From contig JACCUU010000199.1 in NCBI GenBank assembly GCA_013811645.1, forward strand, positions 1 to 11,460: a DNA stretch of 11,460 nucleotides, given 5' to 3'. The notes under the pieces were generated by a model. It was not told the origin of the DNA. It saw only the letters and a list, made by a program, of their open reading frames with translations, and did not search any database. The position numbers and the translations under genes were made by a program. This DNA is from Actinomycetota bacterium (GTDB taxonomy: Bacteria > Actinomycetota > Thermoleophilia > Gaiellales > Gaiellaceae). This document shows positions 5,944 to 11,460 of this stretch, piece after piece (positions within the stretch are counted from its first letter, which is position 1; every line of letters begins with the position of its first letter).

Positions 5944-7953
5944 TCAGCTCTGCGCCGGCACGCGGCCGGTGTCGCGCTGAAGACGACGCGCTCGCTTGGC
6001 TACCGCGTCCCTCAGACGCTGCGGCTCGAGCACGATGCTCTCTCCGCGGTCGGCAAGCACCTCGGAAAGGAGCCACTCTTCGGTCTTGTACGGCACGTCC
6101 GCGATCGCCGACCCGTCTGTCAAGGGGCGCGCTCCGCGTTCGAGTTTCCAGCGCGCGATGGCGGGGGAATGATGGAGCCGGGCGACCCGTGGATTCGTGA
6201 GGTAGGACGGGTCGAATCCATCACGGGGCTCGAACTGCTCGTCGGTGAGCCGGGCGGATCGCATGCGATCGAGGCGAAACGTGCGGGCAGCGTCAACCGT
6301 GCGATCCCATGTGTGAACGCGCCAGACCGGGAGTTCGCGCTCGATCGTATATGGCTCTACGTGGCGAACGGACGGGCTTTCGGTTCCGTCCTTCAGGTAC
6401 TCGATCTCGACGACTCGGCGCTTCTCGGCCGCTTGGCTCAACACCTTGACGAGCGCCTCCTCGTCCAAGGCCACGCGTGGCTCCGGCGTGGCGGCGAGAT
6501 CGAACCGTCCAAAGGTTTCCTCGAGCTTGCTGCGCACGCGCTTCAGCTGGGTGTGAGCGTCGGCGGCGATCGTCGGCCCGACGTACTCGATGGCGAGACG
6601 GATCGCCCGAGCCTCGAGGGGTGTCAGCTTCGGCGACCGCCGGAACACGTCTCCATACAGCTCCTTGTCGACTCTCACCACGTCGCCGTCGTGCATTGCG
6701 TACACGGCGTAGCACCCACCACCGAAGTTGACGAGGTTGAGAAGTGAGAGATGATCCTGGAGCTCGTCGAGCGGAATGGAGATACGACCGGCGAGCTCGG
6801 CTGCATCCAGCACGGCGCTCCGTTCTTCGCCGCACGCCGCCAAGAGTTGGGCGAGCAATGCCTGGAGCACCCCGAAACGTTCGGGTGCGACCGGGCCGAC
6901 CGGTCGCTCGGGAAGGGGATGCCTCGGGTCGCTCCGCTTCGGCCCGGCAGGCACGGGCGCGGGTCCCTCGTGCGATTCGACGAGCACGGCCAGCCCGTCG
7001 GCTACAGCGCTTCTGAGCTCTTCCGGCTCGAGGGCGACTGCGCGGCCGTTCTGGCGGAGAACCCAGCCCGCGAGGAGATCGACATTCGCGAAGTCGGTCT
7101 CGAAGACGCCGTCCTCGACCGATCCGGCGTCCGAGAGCGTGCGCTCCACCCACCAGGCCGTGTCGTCGGAGACTGCGATTCGCGCAGTGCCGACCGCCTC
7201 GCCGATCTGCCAGGGTCGCGGGACGCGGTGGTCCTCGACGTTGAACTCCGGAGGCACGCGAAAGTCGCGCTCGCGTCTGGTTGCGAAGCGGATGTCTCCC
7301 CGGATTCGGGAGACCTTGAACGTTCGCACGGTGTCACGGGCGAGGTCTTGGCCGATCACGTACCAGTTGCCGTCGTCCAGGCGAAGCGCGTAGGGATTCA
7401 TGACGCGCTCGCCAGGCCGCGAACGCCTTGGGCTCCAGTAGCCGAAGCGCACCGTGCGTTGCTTCGAGATCGCGGACTCGAGCTTCGACAGGCGTCCCGC
7501 GAGCTCGGGTGAGTAGTCGGGAGCGCTTACGCGCACCCGCTCGGCCGTGTCAGTCGGGGGCTCGGTGAATCCCGTGCGGCCGAGAGCGAGATTCTGCAGC
7601 GCAAGTCGGAACGGCTCGGCGTACGCGAACTTTCCCTCCAGGTAGTAGAGCGCCGTCTGGAGTGCCGCGAGCTCGTCGTCGTCGAGCTCGAGCCGATCGA
7701 GGAAGTAGTGCTCGGAGCGGAGCGTGTACAGCTCCTCGCCGGTGAACTCATCGCGTTGGGACTGAAGTGGAACGCCGAGCGCAGTCAGCTCCGCGCGATC
7801 GGAGTAGAAGCGTCTTGCGAACGCCTCGTCCGACATCTCGCTGTAGCCCTCCACGTTCGACTTGACGTCTCTGGCCGTCAGCGGACGGCGCTCGGCCATC
7901 AGGTAGGCGACGAGCGAGAGCTGGCGAATGAGCTTGTCAGCGTCATGAGACAT
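5944..7953 (-). CDS. pafBC: Fused PafB-PafC double WYL transcriptional regulator
   Basis: A 669-aa regulator containing two complete WYL units in tandem. Unit 1: HTH (about 5-65, ARDVKSNVEGY, RRFYSDRAELTALGV), WYL core (about 155-235) with NWYVIG (196-201) and RTFKVSRIRG (210-219), then a WCX-like domain to about 327. A Pro-rich linker (about 329-357, PAPVPAGPKRSDPRHPLPER) follows. Unit 2: HTH (about 358-425), WYL core (about 505-575) with VWRVHTWD (543-550) and RTFRLDRM (557-564), and WCX to the end. This matches actinobacterial PafBC, the activator of the LexA-independent DNA-damage response, split into pafB and pafC in mycobacteria and fused in some other actinobacteria. No pafA, pup, dop or tat gene is in the window. 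ATG 7953 has no Shine-Dalgarno; TAAGCT lies 8 nt upstream, suggesting a short or absent leader. Its ligand, perhaps single-stranded DNA, cannot be read here. Confidence 0.93.
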   Translation of the reverse strand: MSHDADKLIRQLSLVAYLMAERRPLTARDVKSNVEGYSEMSDEAFARRFYSDRAELTALGVPLQSQRDEFTGEELYTLRSEHYFLDRLELDDDELAALQTALYYLEGKFAYAEPFRLALQNLALGRTGFTEPPTDTAERVRVSAPDYSPELAGRLSKLESAISKQRTVRFGYWSPRRSRPGERVMNPYALRLDDGNWYVIGQDLARDTVRTFKVSRIRGDIRFATRRERDFRVPPEFNVEDHRVPRPWQIGEAVGTARIAVSDDTAWWVERTLSDAGSVEDGVFETDFANVDLLAGWVLRQNGRAVALEPEELRSAVADGLAVLVESHEGPAPVPAGPKRSDPRHPLPERPVGPVAPERFGVLQALLAQLLAACGEERSAVLDAAELAGRISIPLDELQDHLSLLNLVNFGGGCYAVYAMHDGDVVRVDKELYGDVFRRSPKLTPLEARAIRLAIEYVGPTIAADAHTQLKRVRSKLEETFGRFDLAATPEPRVALDEEALVKVLSQAAEKRRVVEIEYLKDGTESPSVRHVEPYTIERELPVWRVHTWDRTVDAARTFRLDRMRSARLTDEQFEPRDGFDPSYLTNPRVARLHHSPAIARWKLERGARPLTDGSAIADVPYKTEEWLLSEVLADRGESIVLEPQRLRDAVAKRARRLQRDTGRVPAQS

Positions 7954-7961
7954 GCGCGCTG

Positions 7962-7967
7962 AGCTTA
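7962..7967 (-). promoter_or_regulatory. Candidate -10 box of pafBC (TAAGCT)
   Basis: TAAGCT on the minus strand fits TANNNT and ends 8 nt before the ATG, which would give a near-leaderless mRNA. This agrees with the missing Shine-Dalgarno. No clear -35 is seen 16-18 nt upstream; the strong 7991-8016 hairpin lies there instead. Confidence 0.4.
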
Positions 7968-7990
7968 GCCGGTGTTAGCTGGCGCAAGAT

Positions 7991-8016
7991 TCGGAATCCG
8001 CGAGCGCGGATTCCGA
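7991..8016. terminator. Perfect 11-bp stem-loop between the Zn-motif gene and pafBC
   Basis: TCGGAATCCGC (7991-8001) and GCGGATTCCGA (8006-8016) form a perfect 11-bp stem with a GAGC loop (GCTC on the minus strand). It lies about 100 nt after the stop of the small Zn-motif gene and 37 nt before the pafBC start. On the minus strand ATCTTG follows, so it lacks a true T-run. A strong stem of this kind most simply ends the upstream transcript. Because it also sits where the pafBC -35 would be, it might instead be an operator. Confidence 0.5.
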
Positions 8017-8115
8017 TCGCGCAAGCCAAGACCCCTTCAGGTTGAGGAGGAATCGGAAGTCTCGGGGTGTGAAGTCGGCTGTCGGATCTACAGACCGAAA
8101 TCCGCTACGGCGGCT

Positions 8116-8568
8116 TCAGGCTGCGGCGGCCGCGTGCTGCTCGAGATGCTGATGGGAGGGGCAGTAGTCCCGCCCCGGAAGCGGCGTCCGTTGGCACGCC
8201 TTGCCCTTACGTGTCGTGGCGTGGCAACGAGACACGCCTCCGTCCAGCATGCCCGTCTCGATCTGATGCTCGATGAACGCCGTCGCTGCTCCGACGCCCT
8301 CGCGAACCGCCCAGGCGACCTGCGCCTGCGCCGTGATTGGGAAGTAGCGCCTGATGTCCGCGAAGAGCGCCCGGTCGGGGCGCGCGAAATAGTGCGGATC
8401 CTCGGCCAACCGCTCCATCGTCTGCTCGCACTCGCAGAGCACCGCGCGACGGTATTCGAGCTGCGTGCCGCGGTCGGCGTACGGGTCGATCAACGACTTG
8501 ATCGAGCGGTAAATCGCTCGCGAGTATTGATACATACAGGAGCGTAACTGCGCGATGTGGTCTTCCAA
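8116..8568 (-). CDS. Small protein with C-terminal Cys3His zinc-binding motif
   Basis: A 150-aa soluble protein. Residues 1-110 look helical, with several aromatic and Cys residues (CMYQYSRAIY, CECEQTMERL). The C-terminus carries RCHATTRKGKACQR followed by GRDYCPSH, spaced C115-x9-C125-x10-C136-x2-H139, a pattern seen in short zinc-binding tails of uncharacterised actinobacterial proteins (DUF5763-like by memory). It ends in QHLEQH and five alanines. Start: TTG 8568 has GGAG 6 nt upstream. The frame continues 10 codons further up to a TGA (8601-8599) but contains no ATG or GTG there. A good promoter (TTGTAA-N17-TACACT) and a terminator-like hairpin upstream separate it from the SPOR-like gene, so it is probably transcribed alone. 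Function unknown; nucleic acid binding is possible but not shown. Confidence 0.75.
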   Translation of the reverse strand: MEDHIAQLRSCMYQYSRAIYRSIKSLIDPYADRGTQLEYRRAVLCECEQTMERLAEDPHYFARPDRALFADIRRYFPITAQAQVAWAVREGVGAATAFIEHQIETGMLDGGVSRCHATTRKGKACQRTPLPGRDYCPSHQHLEQHAAAAA

Positions 8569-8641
8569 TGAACGCTCCAGCTCCTCGGAGGATCGCTCTC
8601 AGTAGGCGGAAAATCGACTGCTTCGAAGCTCCGCAGCGGGG

Positions 8642-8670
8642 AGTGTAGCGTCTTTTCTACCCTGTTACAA
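8642..8670 (-). promoter_or_regulatory. Sigma70-type promoter TTGTAA-N17-TACACT
   Basis: On the minus strand TTGTAA (8670-8665) and TACACT (8647-8642) are exactly 17 nt apart, each matching consensus at four of six positions. Transcription would start near 8635 and give a leader of roughly 65 nt before the TTG at 8568. The leader contains the palindrome GCTTCGAAGC (8620-8629). Confidence 0.6.
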
Positions 8671-8699
8671 AGTCTGAATCTCCAGTCGCCGATCCAGAC
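8667..8699 (-). terminator. Terminator-like hairpin after the SPOR-like gene
   Basis: On the minus strand GTCTGGATC (8699-8691) and GATTCAGAC (8680-8672) pair over 9 bp with one G-U, enclosing a 10-nt loop, and TTTGT follows directly. It starts 14 nt past the stop of the SPOR-like gene. The T-stretch is also the -35 region of the next promoter, so stop and restart are packed into the same bases. Confidence 0.5.
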
Positions 8700-8713
8700 A
8701 ACGGGAAAGAAGC

Positions 8714-9286
8714 TCAAGGCACGATTCGGCGCACCGTTGCCGTGCGGGCGAATCGTCGCGCGCGCTGCAGATCGCTCGTCGCTTCGGCTTCGGACCCGTA
8801 GATGCCCGTGAACACCAACCAGTACCCCGGATGCAAGCTGGCGTACTGCGAGGAGTCGAGGATTCCCACCTGAGAGAGACCGCGTGTGCCCGCCTTTCGG
8901 ACTCGCGCCACCGCTGCGCGCCGGCCGCCGGTCTGTGGAAGCGTGGCCAGCGCGATCGTCCATCCATCCTCTCCGGCGGGCCAGTCCGCGACGTCCGCTG
9001 CTCCGCCCTCGGAAGGAGGCGGAAGCGTGGTGGAGGCGGGGAGGGTTGCAAAGCCACCAGTTGCCGTCACGAGCGCTGCTCCGTCACTTTGCCCATCCGT
9101 CGCCGCGACTGCCAGGGCTGCGCCAGCGAGTGCGACGACGAGCGCCAGCGTCGTGCGGATGATCCAACCCGGGCGCACTCCTCGTGTCGCATCGACCGCG
9201 CCGGGGCCGGGGAGACGCACCCCGCAGTCCAGGCAATACTCCTGGCCGGCTAACACGGGCGCTCCACAACGAGGGCAGCTGTTCAC
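8714..9286 (-). CDS. Zinc-ribbon, single-pass membrane protein with SPOR-like domain
   Basis: A 190-aa protein with three parts. The N-terminal zinc ribbon reads CPRCGAPVLAGQEYCLDCG (C4, C7, C18, C21; C-x2-C-x10-C-x2-C). A transmembrane helix spans about 42-63 (WIIRTTLALVVALAGAALAV). After an extracytoplasmic Thr/Pro/Gly linker, residues about 107-188 look like a SPOR domain: GWTIALATLP strand, ARVRKAGTRGLSQVGILDSSQYASL, GYWLVFTGIYGSEAEATSDLQRAR and a closing TATVRRIVP strand. SPOR domains bind glycan strands stripped of stem peptides at division sites, so the ribbon should lie in the cytoplasm and the SPOR part at the wall. GTG 9286 overlaps the upstream gene stop as GTGA, with no separate Shine-Dalgarno, implying coupled translation. 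The SPOR call is by pattern; the ribbon ligand is unknown. Confidence 0.82.
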   Translation of the reverse strand: MNSCPRCGAPVLAGQEYCLDCGVRLPGPGAVDATRGVRPGWIIRTTLALVVALAGAALAVAATDGQSDGAALVTATGGFATLPASTTLPPPSEGGAADVADWPAGEDGWTIALATLPQTGGRRAAVARVRKAGTRGLSQVGILDSSQYASLHPGYWLVFTGIYGSEAEATSDLQRARRFARTATVRRIVP

Positions 9287-9678
9287 GGGAGGCTCGCGGC
9301 GCCTGGATTCCCGACCGACGCTTCCGCGATCGGGCGCCCGCAGGTTGCGCAGAAGCGCGCTCCCAGCAGGAAAGGGGCGCCGCAGACGCAGGTTACGGAG
9401 CGGCGGCGGAGCCGCGAGCTGCCGTCGAGCACGGCGTCGATCTCGTGGACGCGGGCTTCGATGGCGACGAGCTCTGCGCAGCGCTCGACGACGAGACCTG
9501 CGTTGAAGCGGTCTCGCTTGTACATCTCGAGTGCCAATCCGCCAAGGTCGCGCAGTCGTTCCTCACGCACCAGGAGCAGCGACTTGCGCTCGCGCCGAAG
9601 CTCTCGCGGCACAGGTTTGGTGGCGGGAGGCGGTGGGCTCCCGGCAGCACCAGTTGTCCCGTTTTGCTGCCTCGGCAC
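9283..9678 (-). CDS. Coiled-coil protein with C-terminal zinc ribbon
   Basis: A 131-aa soluble protein. The first 25 residues are Gly/Pro/Thr-rich and probably disordered. Residues about 26-92 are charged and likely alpha-helical or coiled coil (ELRRERKSLLLVREERLRDL, VVERCAELVAIEARVHEIDAVL). The C-terminus has a zinc ribbon CVCGAPFLLGARFCATCG (C97, C99, C110, C113; the first pair is C-x-C, not C-x2-C). This ribbon resembles the one that opens the next protein (CGAP-x-L-x-G-x3-C-x2-CG). GTG 9678 lies 9 nt after the aldehyde dehydrogenase stop, with AGGG as a weak ribosome binding site. The stop overlaps the SPOR-like gene as GTGA. The tight pairing suggests the two products act together, perhaps in cell division or envelope control; no enzyme motif is visible. 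Confidence 0.82.
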   Translation of the reverse strand: MPRQQNGTTGAAGSPPPPATKPVPRELRRERKSLLLVREERLRDLGGLALEMYKRDRFNAGLVVERCAELVAIEARVHEIDAVLDGSSRLRRRSVTCVCGAPFLLGARFCATCGRPIAEASVGNPGAASLP

Positions 9679-9687
9679 GCTTCTACC

Positions 9688-11115
9688 CTAGAGCTGAAGG
9701 ATGACGAGACGTTCCTCGGTCATCTCGCGAACGGCGTACGCGGGCCCCTCGCGCGTGTTTCCCGAGTCCTTGACTCCGCCGTAAGGCATCTGGTCGGCGC
9801 GGAACGTGGGAGCTTCGTTCACGGTCACCCCGCCGAACTCGAGGGACTGCGCGGCGCGTAGCGCGTTCTTGAGATCGCCCGTGAATATCCCTGCCTGGAG
9901 GCCGAACCGCGTGGAGTTGGCGAGCACGATCGCCTCGTCGAGCGTGTCGAAGGGCGTCACCGTGCAAAGGGGCCCGAACACCTCCTCACACGACACCTTT
10001 GCATCGGGTGGAGCCCCGGCGATCACGGTCGGCAGCAAGAGCTCCCCGTCGAGCGTGCCGCCGGTCAGCACGTCAGCACCTCCGGCCTTCGCCTCCTCGA
10101 TCCACGCGAGAATGCGGTCCCGGTCGGACGCCGTGATCAGGGGGCCGACGTCGGTCTCCTCCTCAGCGGGGTCGCCCACCGCGAGCGCCTCGACACGGGG
10201 CAGGAAGCGCTCGAGAAAGTCGTCGTAGGAGCGCCGCTCGATGTAGATCCGCTGGATGGAGATGCAGCTCTGTCCAGCGAACGAGAACGCGTTCGCGGCG
10301 AGGCGCTCCGCCGCATCGTCGAGGTCGGCGTCGGCGGCGACGATGACGGGCGTCGCGTTTCCGAGCTCGAGATTCACGCGCTTGCGCGCGGCTCGCTCGC
10401 GCAGCTTCCAGCCGATGGGAGCCGAGCCGGTGAAGGTGATCAACTTGACCCGCTCGTCGTCGACGAGCACATCGCCGATCTCTTCCGCCGGTCCACAGAC
10501 GACGTTGAGCCAGCCCGCGGGCAACCCTGCCTCGGTCTCGAGCTCCGCGAGGAGGAGCGCCGACAAAGGCGTCCGAGAGGCCGGCTTCAGCACCACTGCG
10601 CAGCCGGCGGCGAGCGCCGGAGCGACCTTATGGGCGACGAGATTGAGCGGAAAGTTGAAGGGCGAGATGGCGCCGACGATCCCGACGGGCTGGCGCAGCG
10701 TGAACGCGAGCTTCCCAGCTCCGGCGGGCGACGCATCCATCGGCACGACGTCGCCGGCGAGCTTGCGTGCCTCGACCGCGGCCATCGTGAACGTCGAGAC
10801 TGCGCGGGACGCTTCGACCCGGGCTGCTTTCATCGGTTTGCCGGCTTCGGCGGAGATCGTCCGGGCGGCATCGTCCGCGTGCTCGGACAGGAGTGCGGAG
10901 ACACGATCCAGGATGGCGGCACGCTCGTGGGCGGGAATGGGTTCCCGCATCGCCTTCTCGGCTGCATCGAGCGCCCGGCGCGTCTCTCCTGCACCCGCCT
11001 TGGGCACGCGGCCGACCGATGCTCCATCGTAAGGCGAGAGCACCTCGATCCACTCGCCCGTCTCGACCCACTCGCCCCCGATGAGGAGCTTCCGCGCGAC
11101 AGCGGTCGTGACCAT
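9688..11115 (-). CDS. NAD(P)-dependent aldehyde dehydrogenase
   Basis: A 475-aa enzyme of the aldehyde dehydrogenase superfamily, oxidising an aldehyde to the acid in the cytoplasm. Key positions are present: FNFP with Asn154, LKPA with Lys177, FTGS (228-231), the LELGN glutamate Glu250, the catalytic Cys284 in AGQSCISIQR, and CEEVFGP with Glu378. The length is standard. GWKLRERAARKRVNLELGNATPVIV, AFSFAGQSC and the ending TREGPAYAVREMTEERLVIL resemble lactaldehyde and non-phosphorylating glyceraldehyde-3-phosphate dehydrogenase branches, but the substrate is not certain. The start at ATG 11115 gives the usual LLIGGEWV opening within 15 residues. There is no Shine-Dalgarno; TACACT ends exactly 6 nt before the ATG, as expected for a leaderless message. 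It is followed after 9 nt by the zinc-ribbon gene and is likely cotranscribed with it and the SPOR-like gene. Confidence 0.93.
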   Translation of the reverse strand: MVTTAVARKLLIGGEWVETGEWIEVLSPYDGASVGRVPKAGAGETRRALDAAEKAMREPIPAHERAAILDRVSALLSEHADDAARTISAEAGKPMKAARVEASRAVSTFTMAAVEARKLAGDVVPMDASPAGAGKLAFTLRQPVGIVGAISPFNFPLNLVAHKVAPALAAGCAVVLKPASRTPLSALLLAELETEAGLPAGWLNVVCGPAEEIGDVLVDDERVKLITFTGSAPIGWKLRERAARKRVNLELGNATPVIVAADADLDDAAERLAANAFSFAGQSCISIQRIYIERRSYDDFLERFLPRVEALAVGDPAEEETDVGPLITASDRDRILAWIEEAKAGGADVLTGGTLDGELLLPTVIAGAPPDAKVSCEEVFGPLCTVTPFDTLDEAIVLANSTRFGLQAGIFTGDLKNALRAAQSLEFGGVTVNEAPTFRADQMPYGGVKDSGNTREGPAYAVREMTEERLVILQL

Positions 11116-11121
11116 GGCAGG

Positions 11122-11127
11122 AGTGTA
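11122..11127 (-). promoter_or_regulatory. -10 box for a leaderless aldehyde dehydrogenase mRNA (TACACT)
   Basis: TACACT on the minus strand is separated from the ATG by CCTGCC, which places the transcription start on the A of the ATG. The lack of a Shine-Dalgarno agrees. No consensus -35 is seen. The surrounding CTACACTCC is identical to that of the promoter at 8642-8647. Confidence 0.5.
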
Positions 11128-11259
11128 GATGGGAGACTTTCTCGCGATGGATGTGCCGGAGGGGTTCGGCATGCGCGACGCGGCGACCTCGCGTTCACAG
11201 CTCAGGTAGTGGGGAGGGGCGCGCCAATGCCCTCCGCGCGGCCGCTCGAGGGGCGACTG

Positions 11260-11274
11260 CCGGCTACCAGCCGG
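11260..11274 (-). terminator. Short hairpin over the DUF427 stop codon
   Basis: CCGGCT (11260-11265) and AGCCGG (11269-11274) form a 6-bp stem with a 3-nt loop that includes the TAG of the DUF427 gene. No T-run follows on the minus strand. It is weak and may be incidental. The rest of the 148-bp gap to the aldehyde dehydrogenase start shows only the TACACT box. Confidence 0.25.
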
Positions 11275-11460
11275 AGGTGTCGCGCTCGCCCTTGAAGGGG
11301 CCGACGACGTCGGACGTGATCCAGCCGCCGTAGAAGTCGCCACCCTGTGCGAGCACGAGCTCGTCGTCGACCAAGCAAGCGTCCATCCGGCCGGGGTAGA
11401 ACGCCACTGCATCGCGGATCTGCCCAAAGCCAGGACGCGGATCGTGGTACGTCCAGGCCG
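11264..11460 (-). CDS. DUF427-family protein, C-terminal part
   Basis: The last 64 codons of a minus-strand gene whose 5' end lies beyond the right edge. Visible sequence includes AWTYHDPRPGFGQIRDAVAF, then YPGRMDACLVDDELVLAQ, GDFYGGWITSDVVGPFKG and the ending DTSGW before TAG. The YPGR-x-DA run and the GDFYGGWITS-x-VVGPFKG block are typical of the DUF427 (Pfam NTP_transf_9) family, small single-domain proteins widespread in actinobacteria and without an established reaction despite the Pfam name. The C-terminus appears complete. It is followed by 148 bp before the aldehyde dehydrogenase start, where a separate leaderless promoter is likely, so the two genes are probably not strictly one operon. 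Confidence 0.85.
   Translation of the reverse strand, partial: AWTYHDPRPGFGQIRDAVAFYPGRMDACLVDDELVLAQGGDFYGGWITSDVVGPFKGERDTSGW

Noticed and set aside
5861..6076. Minus-strand frame ending in a 16-aa peptide (MSTEAVTIRTHALRLS) before the exported cluster, as a leader peptide
   Set aside because: No Shine-Dalgarno and no regulatory codon run or alternate hairpins typical of attenuators.
6751..7512. 253-codon plus-strand frame inside pafBC
   Set aside because: Shadow of the minus-strand WYL regulator; no motif.
8017..8115. tRNA or small RNA in the gap between the Zn-motif gene and pafBC
   Set aside because: No cloverleaf, TTCGA-type T-loop or CCA-bearing acceptor could be assembled; no promoter seen.
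9688..11427. Aldehyde dehydrogenase starting at 11427
   Set aside because: The extra 104 residues are Ser/Pro/Arg-rich and overlap the DUF427 codons; ATG 11115 has the family N-terminus and a well-spaced -10 box.
1..11460. CRISPR array, insertion sequence, prophage or toxin-antitoxin locus
   Set aside because: No regularly spaced repeats, transposase, integrase or phage structural motif seen on either strand.

Overview
The window is GC-rich bacterial DNA with dense, compact gene packing: many GTG or TTG starts, 1-4 nt gene overlaps and few intergenic gaps. A fused PafBC-type double WYL regulator, the lack of Shine-Dalgarno sequences before some starts where a TANNNT box lies close upstream, and several small zinc-ribbon proteins together suggest an actinobacterium. 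A deep-branching soil lineage such as Thermoleophilia is my inference; nothing in the window proves it.

Layout, left to right. Bases 1-496 hold no gene I can name, only short competing open frames. An MDR-family oxidoreductase (497-1486, minus) is divergent from epoxyqueuosine reductase queG (1503-2507, plus), with only 16 bp between the start codons. queG overlaps a very short histidine kinase-like gene (2504-3139, plus) by GTGA. That kinase meets the next gene tail to tail at a shared CTAG.

From 5841 down to 3136 on the minus strand lies a three-gene cluster of exported proteins: a membrane-anchored beta-propeller-like protein, a secreted NlpC/P60-like cysteine peptidase (TGATG overlap), and a lipoprotein. 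The lipoprotein ribosome binding site lies in a perfect 14-bp hairpin with the start codon in its loop. This cluster is the best candidate for an undescribed system, probably acting on the cell envelope.

Next, still on the minus strand, are fused pafBC (5944-7953), a small protein with a C-terminal Cys/His zinc-binding motif (8116-8568, with its own promoter), and a transcription unit of aldehyde dehydrogenase (11115-9688), a zinc-ribbon coiled-coil protein and a zinc-ribbon/transmembrane/SPOR-like protein. The right edge cuts a DUF427-family gene (11264-11460).

No RNA genes, CRISPR arrays, insertion sequences or phage genes were seen. Functions come from motifs read by eye. Regulatory sites are pattern matches only.
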